Source: Neolewinella persica DSM 23188
Lineage (GTDB): Bacteria > Bacteroidota > Bacteroidia > Chitinophagales > Saprospiraceae
Direction of reading: 5' to 3'
DNA: 64,000 bases
Assembly: GCF_000373105.1 (NCBI RefSeq)
Contig: NZ_KB890426.1
Span: forward strand, 62,001-126,000
Position 1 is the stretch's first letter, and each line of letters begins with the position of its first letter. The position numbers and the translations under genes are program-made. This document shows positions 44,929 through 52,365 of this stretch, piece after piece. The notes under the pieces are model-generated. The model ran no database searches and was not told the origin of the DNA. It saw only the letters and a program-made list of their open reading frames with translations.

Positions 44929-44970
44929 CTTAATGATTACTAAGACCAGGCATTGAATTGATAGTATTGG

Positions 44971-44990
44971 TACCTTTGTGGCCGCAGGTA
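44971..44990 (+). promoter_or_regulatory. Exact -7 box of the aminotransferase gene, overlapping an element fragment
   Basis: TACCTTTG (44971-44978) is an exact TAnnTTTG. It is followed directly by TGGCCGCAGGTA, which looks like part of the dispersed element in reverse. The start codon is 77 bp downstream. Confidence 0.5.
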
Positions 44991-45055
44991 TTTCAGTGCT
45001 CTGGCCCTGCAACGTTTGCAACCATTGCAAGTGTCCTAATCTTATTTAAGGCCCC

Positions 45056-46288
45056 ATGCCAAAAGTATCTCACCGCTCCGAAACGGTACCATTATCGCCC
45101 TTTCGCAAACTGATTCCCCTCGCTGATAAGGCAAAGGCAGCCGGTCGGCACGTCTACCACCTCAATATCGGCCAACCCGATATCAAGACCCACCCCAGTG
45201 CGGTAGAGCGGTTCCGGAAAATTAAATGGGATGTGCTCGAGTACAGTCCCAGTAACGGTATTGCCAGCTACCGGGAAGCGCTTACTGATTATTACGCCCG
45301 ATTCGACGTATCTCTGGAGGCGGACAACATCATGGTTACAACCGGCGGATCAGAGGCCATCCTGTTTTTTATGCTTTCCTGCCTCGATCCGGGAGATGAG
45401 ATTATTGTTCCAGAACCTTTCTACGCCAATTACAACGGCTATGCGCACATTGCCGACGTTCGGGTAGTAGCCATCACCAGTTACATCGAAGACGGGTTCA
45501 GCCTTCCGTCTCCGGAGGCTTTTGCCAACAAGATTACCAACCGCACCAGGGCCATCATCATCACCAGCCCCAATAATCCGACCGGTGCCTGCTACTCTGA
45601 TGAGGAAATGGCCAGCCTGGCAGCGATAGTGAAAAAGCACGACCTTTTCCTTTGCGCCGATGAGGTGTACCGGGAGTTTGCTTACGAGCAACCACTGCGT
45701 TCCGTACTGCAAATCCCCGGCCTGGAGCAACACGCTATCGTAATTGATTCGGTTTCTAAGCGGTACAGTGCCACGGGGGCCAGGGTCGGGGCGCTGGTTT
45801 GCCGGAATCCCGAAATATTGGCTGGTGTTGACCGTTTTGCAAAGTTAAGGCTCAGCCCTCCGGGCCTTGGACAAATGCTTTCCGAGTGTATGCTGCAAGA
45901 CGATGACGCCTACCTTGAGGGTGTTAAAGAAGATTACCGCAATCGGAGAGATACCGTATATCGCCGCCTGCAGGCCATGCCCGGGGTGTTCAGCTACTCA
46001 CCTGGTGGGGCCTTTTACTGTTTTGCCCGCTTTCCGATCACCGACAGTGAAGACTTCTGCCGCTGGTTACTGGAGGATTTCGAATACGAAGGAGCTACGG
46101 TGATGCTTTCACCCGGTCCCGGATTTTACGCTACCCCAGGCCTGGGAAAACAGGAATGCCGGATCGCTTATGTGCTCAACGTTGACGACCTGGAAAAGGC
46201 GATGAATTGCCTGGAGCGGGCATTAGAAGTCTACCCCGGGCGTTCGGATGATGTTGCTGCTTACCGGAATCATAAGACGCTTGCCTGA
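45056..46288 (+). CDS. Class I/II PLP-dependent aminotransferase
   Basis: 410 residues in the aspartate-aminotransferase (AspC-like) fold. Signatures: HLNIGQPDIKTHP at the N-terminus, TTGGSEAILFFMLSCLDPGD, TSPNNPTGACYSDEEM, LCADEVYREFAY with the Asp that holds PLP N1, and DSVSKRYSATGARVG with the Schiff-base Lys. The substrate-binding Arg is in QECRIAYVLN. The precise amino acid specificity cannot be fixed. Confidence 0.93.
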   Translation: MPKVSHRSETVPLSPFRKLIPLADKAKAAGRHVYHLNIGQPDIKTHPSAVERFRKIKWDVLEYSPSNGIASYREALTDYYARFDVSLEADNIMVTTGGSEAILFFMLSCLDPGDEIIVPEPFYANYNGYAHIADVRVVAITSYIEDGFSLPSPEAFANKITNRTRAIIITSPNNPTGACYSDEEMASLAAIVKKHDLFLCADEVYREFAYEQPLRSVLQIPGLEQHAIVIDSVSKRYSATGARVGALVCRNPEILAGVDRFAKLRLSPPGLGQMLSECMLQDDDAYLEGVKEDYRNRRDTVYRRLQAMPGVFSYSPGGAFYCFARFPITDSEDFCRWLLEDFEYEGATVMLSPGPGFYATPGLGKQECRIAYVLNVDDLEKAMNCLERALEVYPGRSDDVAAYRNHKTLA

Positions 46289-46617
46289 GCAGGAAGCGTG
46301 CACTATTAACGTGAATCAAGCGCTAAAGTGAGTCTTTTTACTTTACAACTAGCTTTGGATTCAGCTAATAATTGAGGGAGAGAATAATTGAAGGAGAGAA
46401 TACGCTACCGCACTAACCACTCACTTCGCTACGCTTTGTTCGCCATGGTGAGCAAGCGTAGCGCAGTGAACGGTACTTGCAGTAGCCATTAACTTCGCTG
46501 CTGCCTGCGGCGGTCATTTATTCTCCCCTTCAATTATTCATCAACTATTGAGGGGGTGCTACGCAGCTTATTCTTATCACAGAAAGAGGCACGGAGGGAG
46601 CACAGAGCTGTCAAGTT
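46289..46617. other. Intergenic region with REP-like hairpin island (best example)
   Basis: No gene seen. Outer arms GAGAATAATTGAAGGAGAGA (about 46381) and TATTCTCCCCTTCAATTATT (about 46519) are near-perfect reverse complements. Inner arms ACTCACTTCGCTACGCTTTG and GTGAGCAAGCGTAGCGCAGT pair around ATGG. A CACAGAAAGAGGCACGGAGG word follows before the next gene's stop. Confidence 0.75.
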
Positions 46618-47361
46618 CTACCGATCTTTTACTAGTTCCCAAACTGGTTCCTCCAGCACTTCTTCCACCCATCGACGGTATTGTTTCCCACTTGGGTGCA
46701 GGTCGTCCGTGGTCACCAGCGACGGATCTTCAAGACCCTGCTGAGAGATCGGCGTTATGTTGTAGAAGGGGACTTCATATCGGTCAGCAATTCTTTTACA
46801 GATGCCGTTGAACCGGACCAATGCGGTGGAGATCGCCTCCTGGCCACCGCCAGAGGGGGTGTAGGCGTAATCGGGGATGGAAACAACAAAGACTTTGTTT
46901 GTCCGGCCACCGGCATAGTCAATGGCTGTTTTAAGCAGCTCCTCGAACTCGGGTTCGAACTCGTCGATAGACAGCCCATCATATTGGTTATTGACACCGA
47001 TAAGAAGGGAAACAAGGTCGTATTCCGGCAGCAGTTCATCGCGTCCGGCTTCAATGCCGTTGATTAGATTCTGGGTTGTCCAGCCTTTGACGGCTACGAT
47101 GTCGACATCTACCTCCGGGGCGCTGGGCACGGTGCCGTTCCTGGCTTCGAGCGCCGCAGCAAGCAGGACGGGCCAACGCTCTTCATCGGCAACTTCGGTG
47201 CCGATGGTGTAGCTGTCGCCAAGGGCAAGATAGCGCAGGCTGTCGAAGGTGTTTTCTATCTGTTCTTCGGGCATATTCTGGTTTGTATCGTCATCATTCT
47301 GGCAAGCGAAGGTACACAGTAGGACCATAAAAGCGGTGAGGAGGTAGAGGAGTATTCTCAT
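46618..47361 (-). CDS. SGNH/GDSL-family lipoprotein hydrolase
   Basis: About 247 residues. Lipoprotein signal (YLLTAFMVLLCTFAC), then an Asp/Gln-rich linker and SGNH blocks: LALGDSYTIG (Ser), VKGWTTQNL (Gly), LLIGVNNQYDG (Asn) and TTDDLHPSGKQY (Asp-x-x-His). The Asn is embedded in IGVNN rather than GTND, common in one branch of the family. The ATG at 47361 is preferred over 47418. It is divergent from a nucleoside deoxyribosyltransferase-like gene. Confidence 0.87.
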   Translation of the reverse strand: MRILLYLLTAFMVLLCTFACQNDDDTNQNMPEEQIENTFDSLRYLALGDSYTIGTEVADEERWPVLLAAALEARNGTVPSAPEVDVDIVAVKGWTTQNLINGIEAGRDELLPEYDLVSLLIGVNNQYDGLSIDEFEPEFEELLKTAIDYAGGRTNKVFVVSIPDYAYTPSGGGQEAISTALVRFNGICKRIADRYEVPFYNITPISQQGLEDPSLVTTDDLHPSGKQYRRWVEEVLEEPVWELVKDR

Positions 47362-47428
47362 TGTATGTTGCGCTTGAATAAGTGCTTGTACGGGTAGCTT
47401 TGGAAAGGAACGTTTCACCAGAAATGCT

Positions 47429-47436
47429 TAGCTTTG
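47429..47436 (+). promoter_or_regulatory. -7 promoter box of the deoxyribosyltransferase-like gene
   Basis: TAGCTTTG is an exact TAnnTTTG match 15 bp before the ATG at 47452, implying a short leader. Confidence 0.6.
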
Positions 47437-47451
47437 TTTTAAAGCTATCTA

Positions 47452-47916
47452 ATGAAAGAAATTACCCCACCACATTCCCTATCTGCTCACCACCGCCGCC
47501 CTTACGCCGTATTCCTCGCAGGTTCCATTGAAATGGGCGTGGCTGAAGACTGGCAAGCGAAGGTCACGGACTACTTTGTGGCGTTAGCTGACTTTACTGT
47601 CCTAAACCCCAGGCGGGCCGATTGGGACAGCAACTGGGAACAGACCTTCACGAGCCCTAACTTCTACCAACAGGTAAACTGGGAGTTGAATGGGTTAGAT
47701 CGTGCCACACACATTATTCTGAACTTACTCCCCGGCACTAAGTCACCGATTTCCCTGCTGGAGTTGGGCCTTTATGCTGCCAGTGGTAAACTGATTATTT
47801 GCTGTCCAACCGGATTTTGGCGAAAAGGCAACGTTGATATCGTAGCCGAACGCTACGGTATTCCAGTTTATGAGAAGATGGAGGAATTGTTGGCGGACAA
47901 CTTCGGAAAGGCATAA
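47452..47916 (+). CDS. Nucleoside 2-deoxyribosyltransferase-like protein
   Basis: 154 residues with the Nuc_deoxyrib_tr fold: YAVFLAGSIEMGVAEDWQ (substrate loop), FTVLNPRRADWDSNW and LLELGLYAASGKLIICCP with the catalytic Glu. Enzymes of this type exchange or hydrolyse the base of 2'-deoxynucleosides in salvage. The Gly-Ser and Glu residues are conserved here. The stop codon merges with the A-run of a strong hairpin terminator belonging to the opposite strand. Confidence 0.83.
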   Translation: MKEITPPHSLSAHHRRPYAVFLAGSIEMGVAEDWQAKVTDYFVALADFTVLNPRRADWDSNWEQTFTSPNFYQQVNWELNGLDRATHIILNLLPGTKSPISLLELGLYAASGKLIICCPTGFWRKGNVDIVAERYGIPVYEKMEELLADNFGKA

Positions 47917-48025
47917 AAAAGCCCGCACTGCACGGCCCGAATTCAACTTGCCAATAAGTTTGGCGGAACGAGGAAGCAAATCGGCTTCCCCCAAAGATTG
48001 TTGATCAAGGGCCCGCAAGGCGGGC
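47915..48025 (-). ncRNA. Candidate structured RNA or complex terminator with five nested helices
   Basis: Five helices nest perfectly in order: GCCCGC (47921) with GCGGGC (48020); GGCCC (47934) with GGGCC (48009); CAAC (47944) with GTTG (48000); TTTGG (47959) with CCAAA (47991); and GGAAGC (47972) with GCTTCC (47984). On the minus strand the rod ends in U6. It does not match SRP RNA (no GGAA/GNRA apex), tmRNA or RNase P signatures. Confidence 0.5.
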
Positions 48026-48313
48026 GCGAATAGGGTAGGTGACTATTTCCGGACCATGGTGCCGATGTTTAATAGTCTCATGCCTCAATAATATTCTCTT
48101 CCCGGTCCCTTTACCACTTTCGTCGATGAATCGGGATGAAATTACGACAAACGTAATTCCTTTGCTTGCTGAGTAAGAAAAGTCCGTCCTGTCGGGGAAT
48201 GAGCCGGTTTGTGGTGATCTGGTTACCTTGGCTTTTCCCCGTAGTGCTACCAATGAAATAAATCATTCGTCGATTCCGGTTAACCGGATTGCTGCGGCAG
48301 CGTTTTTACCAAT
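48026..48313. other. Intergenic stretch with an 82-codon minus-strand reading frame
   Basis: A minus-strand frame (48253-48005, GTG start) could encode 82 residues rich in Arg, Lys and Ser (VALRGKAKVTRSPQTGSFPD). It resembles no family I know and may be chance. It ends inside the structured RNA candidate. No promoter recognised. Confidence 0.3.
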
Positions 48314-48733
48314 ATGCAGCAAAGAGACATCATTAAGGACGAAATTGAACGCCTCGGCCGGGTATTAGGAAAGCTGATCACACTGGTCACCGGCTCCCCA
48401 GGGGGCGATATGAACTTGGAGGCCCGCCTGAAAGAAGTACAAGACCGACTACGAAACGACTTAGGGCTGGAGCCTGATGATTTGCTGCAGCTCAGTCGGG
48501 AAGACCTCATAAGTAAGCTGGATGACCTGCAACTTCAACCTAACCACCTCTATCAACTCGGAGACTTTCTTGTTACCTGGGCTTATGAAGAAAAACGTGT
48601 TGCAACGAAAATAGTATTGTATCAACGGGCACTGCTCTTGTATGACCTCGCAGGTGAACGTTCAGGCGTTTATTCGATGCAGCGGGCAGAACACGAGCAA
48701 CTAATTAAAAAAGAATTGGCAAGAATATCTTAG
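48314..48733 (+). CDS. Small hypothetical helical protein
   Basis: 139 residues, starting MQQRDIIKDEIERLGRVLGK. Mostly amphipathic helices with many Leu, Glu and Arg (LQLSREDLISKLDDLQLQPN, YQRALLLYDLAGERSG). The N-terminus slightly recalls DUF6483-like proteins, but not firmly. Soluble, no signal or membrane segment. It precedes an O-methyltransferase on the same strand. Confidence 0.65.
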   Translation: MQQRDIIKDEIERLGRVLGKLITLVTGSPGGDMNLEARLKEVQDRLRNDLGLEPDDLLQLSREDLISKLDDLQLQPNHLYQLGDFLVTWAYEEKRVATKIVLYQRALLLYDLAGERSGVYSMQRAEHEQLIKKELARIS

Positions 48734-48789
48734 CTCCACAAGTCGTAAATCCCCAAACCAACGGCTTGCGGGCTTAGGTTGCCAGCCCC

Positions 48790-49395
48790 ATGTTTATGCC
48801 TCAACCACAAGGCATGAACGACGCCACCCTCCACGACATCCCGAGTATCCTGCCCGGCATTCAGGCTAAATCCGCAGAGATTGGCTTCACCATGCCCTCT
48901 GACCTTTACATCGGCACGATGCTGAAAACGCTAATGAGCAGTAAGCCTGGCGGTCGGTTTCTGGAATCGGGGACGGGCATCGGCTTGTCGCTGGCCTGGA
49001 TGGTTGAAGGACTAGTCGGTGAGGCAAGCCTAGTTACCATCGATAACGATCCGGTATTGACCGGTATCGCAAACGAGTTCTTCAGCCATGACAATCGCCT
49101 GAGCATCCTCTGCGCGGATGGTGCTGACTGGATTACCTCCTACGTTGGCCCTTCTTTCGACTTAGTTTTCGCCGATGCCTGGCCCGGTAAATACAGCCAA
49201 ACCAAGGAGATTCTCGCGCTGATCAAGCCCGGTGGCTTCTACGTAATTGATGATATGACTACGCAGCCCAACTGGCCCGACGGTCACGAAGACAACGTCA
49301 CCTGGCTGGTCGATTATCTCGAAGCCCGCGAAGACTTCGTACTAACTAAAATGGGGTGGGGGACTGGCGTGATTGTGGCAGTACGTGTCTGCTAA
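48790..49395 (+). CDS. O-methyltransferase-like SAM-dependent methyltransferase
   Basis: 201 residues. The Rossmann motif I is RFLESGTGIGLSLAWM, followed by VTIDNDP (acidic SAM ligand) and FDLVFADAWPGKY; GGFYVIDDMTTQPNW near the end contains metal-ligand-like Asp residues as in caffeoyl-CoA-type O-methyltransferases. ATG codons at 48790, 48796 and 48814 are all possible starts. Substrate unknown. Confidence 0.82.
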   Translation: MFMPQPQGMNDATLHDIPSILPGIQAKSAEIGFTMPSDLYIGTMLKTLMSSKPGGRFLESGTGIGLSLAWMVEGLVGEASLVTIDNDPVLTGIANEFFSHDNRLSILCADGADWITSYVGPSFDLVFADAWPGKYSQTKEILALIKPGGFYVIDDMTTQPNWPDGHEDNVTWLVDYLEAREDFVLTKMGWGTGVIVAVRVC

Positions 49396-49404
49396 AAACT
49401 TGTT

Positions 49405-49463
49405 CCCCCGGCACTTGTGCCGGTTGCAAATAGGAGACCGGCACAAATGACGGAGGAACAAAG
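49405..49463. repeat. CCGGCAC hairpin cluster
   Basis: CCGGCACTTGTGCCGG forms a compact hairpin and CCGGCACAAATG follows 17 bp later, all framed by GTTCC and GGAAC. It separates two convergent genes and may terminate transcription, although no long T-run is present. Confidence 0.6.
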
Positions 49464-49483
49464 AAAGCCTGCCAGAGCTAATG

Positions 49484-50581
49484 TTACACGTTAAACCGGA
49501 AATGCATGACGTCGCCGTCCTGCACTACGTACTCCTTTCCTTCCACACCGAGTTTACCTGCATCGCGTGCACCGGCTTCAGAGCCGTACTCCACGTAATC
49601 GGGGTAATGGATAACTTCTGCCCGAATGAAGCCTTTTTCAAAGTCGGTGTGGATCACGCCGGCAGCGCCGGGGGCTTTGGTGCCTTCGGTAATCGTCCAG
49701 GCGCGAACTTCCTTAACACCGGCAGTGAAGTAGGTCAGTAGTTTTAGCAGCTTGTAGCTAGCCTGGATGACGCGGTTGACGCCTGGTTCATCAAGGCCCA
49801 TGGCTTCGAGGTACTCAAGGCGTTCTTCCTTGGTGTCCAGTTCGGCAATTTCGGCTTCGATCTGAGCAGAAACCAGGATTACTTCAGCACCTTCATCAGC
49901 AACTGCGGCTCTGAATGCTTCGGTGTGCTTGTTACCGTCGGGAAAGCTGTCTTCGTCGATGTTACAGACGTACAGAATTGGCTTGGCGGTAAGCAGGTAC
50001 AGGTCTTTGACGATGGCTTCTCCTTCCTCCGTAGTTTCGAAACTACGAGCGGGTTTCTCGCTTTCCAGGTGGGCCAGCAGTGCATCGCCGACTTCCACCA
50101 TAATCTTGCTTTCCTTGTCGCCGGACTTAGCCGTGCGGCGGAATTTTTCCACCTTTTTTTCCACCGTCTCAATGTCTTTGAGAATAAGCTCAGTATCGAT
50201 GATCATCTTATCGCGGGCAGGGTCAACGGAACCGTCTACGTGGACGACGTTGTCGTCGTCGAAGCAACGAACTACGTGGATGATGGCGTCGGTTTCCCGG
50301 ATGTTGCCAAGGAACTGGTTGCCCAGTCCTTCTCCTTTGCTGGCGCCTTTGATGAGGCCGGCAATGTCGACGATGTCGACGGTAGTTGGCTGTACCTTCT
50401 GAGGATCAACCAGTTCGGCGAGTTTGTCGAGCCGGGCATCGGGAACGGTGATGACTCCGATGTTTGGTTCTTTAGTGGCAAAAGGGTAGTTAGCCGCCAG
50501 TGCCTTGGCCGAAGTCAGGGCGTTGAACAGGGTGGATTTTCCTACGTTGGGGAGGCCTACGATGCCGCACTTAAGAGCCAT
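49484..50581 (-). CDS. ychF: Redox-regulated ribosome-binding ATPase YchF
   Basis: A universally conserved Obg-related P-loop protein that hydrolyses ATP. The 365-residue sequence shows G1 GIVGLPNVGKSTLFNAL, G3 VDIVDIAGLIKGASKGEG, the modified G4 YVCNID and a C-terminal TGS domain ending VQDGDVMHFRFNV. A coiled-coil insert (KMIIDTELILKDIETVEKKV) is as expected. The start is ATG at 50581 (MALKCGIVG); the frame is open upstream but through a repeat island. A minus-strand TACTTTTG box lies at 50648-50655. Confidence 0.97.
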   Translation of the reverse strand: MALKCGIVGLPNVGKSTLFNALTSAKALAANYPFATKEPNIGVITVPDARLDKLAELVDPQKVQPTTVDIVDIAGLIKGASKGEGLGNQFLGNIRETDAIIHVVRCFDDDNVVHVDGSVDPARDKMIIDTELILKDIETVEKKVEKFRRTAKSGDKESKIMVEVGDALLAHLESEKPARSFETTEEGEAIVKDLYLLTAKPILYVCNIDEDSFPDGNKHTEAFRAAVADEGAEVILVSAQIEAEIAELDTKEERLEYLEAMGLDEPGVNRVIQASYKLLKLLTYFTAGVKEVRAWTITEGTKAPGAAGVIHTDFEKGFIRAEVIHYPDYVEYGSEAGARDAGKLGVEGKEYVVQDGDVMHFRFNV

Positions 50582-50647
50582 AGTGATTGATTGATGGAAT
50601 AATAGAATGATTGAATAATGGACCGCCATCATTCATCAAATCGGGCG

Positions 50648-50655
50648 CAAAAGTA
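50648..50655 (-). promoter_or_regulatory. -7 promoter box of ychF
   Basis: TACTTTTG on the minus strand matches TAnnTTTG exactly, 66 bp before the start codon, followed by CGCCCG. Confidence 0.6.
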
Positions 50656-50822
50656 CGCTTTATTATTGAATAAGAGAATGATGAAATGCTTGAATAGCTA
50701 CCGCAAGCACCCTTCGCAAAGCTGCGCTTGCTCACCTTAGCGAACAAGCGCAGCGCATGGAGTGGCAACGTGGGCAGCCATTCTCTCCTTCATTTATTCT
50801 CTCATTCTCTAACTCACTTTTA

Positions 50823-50846
50823 GGCGAGGTCGCGGGTACAAAGTAA
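50823..50846 (-). repeat. Dispersed element copy with TTACTTTG box
   Basis: On the minus strand TTACTTTGTACCCGCGACCT then CGCC, the same layout as the plus-strand copy at 27141. Confidence 0.75.
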
Positions 50847-50992
50847 GGGGGACAAAGGAGCGATGATTGAACAGTTGCCGAAAGCAACGTTAACAGCGCT
50901 GCGCTCACTCCCCTTGGCGAACAAGCATAGCGCAGTGAGTGGTACCAGCGGCAGCCATTCAATCATTCACTTATTCTCTCATTCACTTATTA

Positions 50993-51619
50993 CTAAAACC
51001 CAGGTCCCTTAGGGCTCATCAATTCTGTCCAGAAGAGGTTAAGCAGTTCTGGCTCGAGGAAAAAACAAAGTACCGAATAGGCCACGAGGCCAAAAATGGC
51101 GCCCCATAAGTGAGCGTTATGGCCAATGTTTGTTCCCCCTTTTTTGTCTGCATAGTGGCTGTAAGCGATGTAACCAAAACCAAGTAAAATGGCAGGAAGT
51201 GGTGGGAAGATGAACCAATTCCAGGGTGCGAACATGATGTAGGGCCACATCACTGCCGCTACTGCACCCGATGCGCCGAGTGCTGAATAGGCGTAATTAC
51301 CCTGGTGTCGCATGTAAACCACGTAGCTCGAAGCGGCAATAGCAGCCAGGTAAAATAGCAGGTACGCCAGTTTGCCGAATGTTTGTCCGAAAAGAATGCC
51401 AAAGGCATACTCTGCCGCACCTCCAAATATGTACAGGGCATACATATTGAAGAGCAGGTGCATGAAATCACCATGAATAAACCCGTGTGTAATGAACCGG
51501 TACATTTCTCCCCGTTCTTTTACCGCTGCCGGCACAAACAACATATTGGCCCGCAATTGCGGATTGTTGAAAGCCATGTAGGAGATGATGCAAGTGATGG
51601 CAATGATGATAAAGGTCAT
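50993..51619 (-). CDS. Rhomboid family intramembrane serine protease
   Basis: 208 residues, six membrane helices. Rhomboid signatures: HGDFMHLLFNMYALYIFG (His and Asn of the oxyanion region), SALGASGAVAAVM with the catalytic Ser, and HNAHLWGAIFGL with the catalytic His. The core is complete and has no extra cytoplasmic domain. It would cleave membrane-anchored substrates within the bilayer; no substrate is obvious nearby. Confidence 0.92.
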   Translation of the reverse strand: MTFIIIAITCIISYMAFNNPQLRANMLFVPAAVKERGEMYRFITHGFIHGDFMHLLFNMYALYIFGGAAEYAFGILFGQTFGKLAYLLFYLAAIAASSYVVYMRHQGNYAYSALGASGAVAAVMWPYIMFAPWNWFIFPPLPAILLGFGYIAYSHYADKKGGTNIGHNAHLWGAIFGLVAYSVLCFFLEPELLNLFWTELMSPKGPGF

Positions 51620-51730
51620 GTTCGGTTGGTCTATTAGTCTGTTAGCCTATTGGTCTGTTGGCCGGATGATGGTTCTAATACGATTAGCAGTTGCTAAAGG
51701 TTGGCACCGGATGAATTCCAGCGCATGAAT

Positions 51731-51737
51731 TACCTTG
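51731..51737 (+). promoter_or_regulatory. -7-like box upstream of Dabb gene
   Basis: TACCTTG, one T short of TAnnTTTG, 38 bp before the preferred ATG at 51776. Confidence 0.35.
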
Positions 51738-51775
51738 CGTCGCATCGGCTCAGCGCCAAGTTAAAACAAACTCCC

Positions 51776-52093
51776 ATGACCACTACTCCCGGAATGATCC
51801 ACACCGTTTATTTTTGGCTGCAACCCGATCTTGGTGACTCGGGCCGTGCGGACTTTGTCCGCGGGGCCAGGCAGTTGGCGGAAGCGCCCACTGTGTTGCA
51901 ATGCTTCGTTGGCACGCCGGCAGACACGCCTGAACGTGAAGTCACGGACCACTCTTTCGACTATTCTCTGCACTTGCTATTTACGGACGTGGAGACGCAC
52001 AATGCTTATCAGATTGACCCCGTGCACCTGAAATTTGTGGAGGAACAGGCGCATAAGTTTGCTGCGGTTAAAGTGTTGGATACTTTGTTGTAG
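51776..52093 (+). CDS. Dabb (stress-responsive alpha/beta barrel) family protein
   Basis: 105 residues starting with MIHTVYFWLQPDLGDSGRAD after a short Thr-rich tip, then FVGTPADTPEREV and FDYSLHLLFTDVETHNAYQ, ending in PVHLKFVEEQAHKFAAVKVLD: the dimeric ferredoxin-like Dabb pattern. Family members are mostly of unknown role. ATG at 51776 is preferred over an upstream alternative. Confidence 0.86.
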   Translation: MTTTPGMIHTVYFWLQPDLGDSGRADFVRGARQLAEAPTVLQCFVGTPADTPEREVTDHSFDYSLHLLFTDVETHNAYQIDPVHLKFVEEQAHKFAAVKVLDTLL

Positions 52094-52117
52094 GGTTTTG
52101 GGTTATTTCGCCTTTCG

Positions 52118-52276
52118 ACACATCGGATGAACTTTTTTGAGGGTTTCGGCTTCGCCTCCGCCCTCAAAAAAAAGGCATCCGATGAGCGAAAGACTAACGT
52201 AACTTCAGTGAAAGAGTAATCTTCTCATCGGATGTATCTTTTGGCCTTACGAAGTCGGACAAATGTTCATCCGATG
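52118..52276. repeat. Four alternating CATCGGATG / CATCCGATG sites with an intrinsic-terminator-like hairpin
   Basis: CATCGGATG at 52121 and 52226 and its reverse complement at 52176 and 52268 alternate in orientation. The first pair encloses TTTTTTGAGGG and CCCTCAAAAAA, a strong stem with A/T tracts on both sides (a bidirectional terminator after the Dabb gene). The fourth site ends 56 bp before the TATTTTCG box of ftsK. Confidence 0.8.
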
Positions 52277-52331
52277 TGTAAAATTGCTGAACATAATCCC
52301 CCGAAATCCCCCCACAACCCCAATTCTTGCG

Positions 52332-52339
52332 TATTTTCG
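52332..52339 (+). promoter_or_regulatory. -7-like box upstream of ftsK
   Basis: TATTTTCG, one base from TAnnTTTG, 26 bp before the preferred start. Confidence 0.45.
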
Positions 52340-52365
52340 CCCCAAGCGAATTCCTGACTTACTGT

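Larger units (their letters stand above)
50582..50992. other. Intergenic region with two REP-like hairpin islands and a dispersed element
   Basis: No gene seen. First island about 50670-50815: AGAGAATGATGAAATGCTTG, core CTACCGCAAGCACCC with GCGAACAAGCGCAGCGCATG, then CCATTCTCTCC. Second island about 50862-50990: ATGATTGAAC, core TTGCCGAAAGCAACG with GCATAGCGCAGTGAGTGG, then CATTCAATCATTC. Between them sits the dispersed element at 50823 (minus). The ychF promoter box is at 50648-50655. Confidence 0.75.

Noticed and set aside
47915-48300. SRP RNA, tmRNA or RNase P RNA
   Set aside because: No GGAA-type SRP apex, no tag-peptide/CCA-end pattern of tmRNA, and no conserved P4 core (GAGGAAAGTCC) of RNase P RNA was found on either strand.
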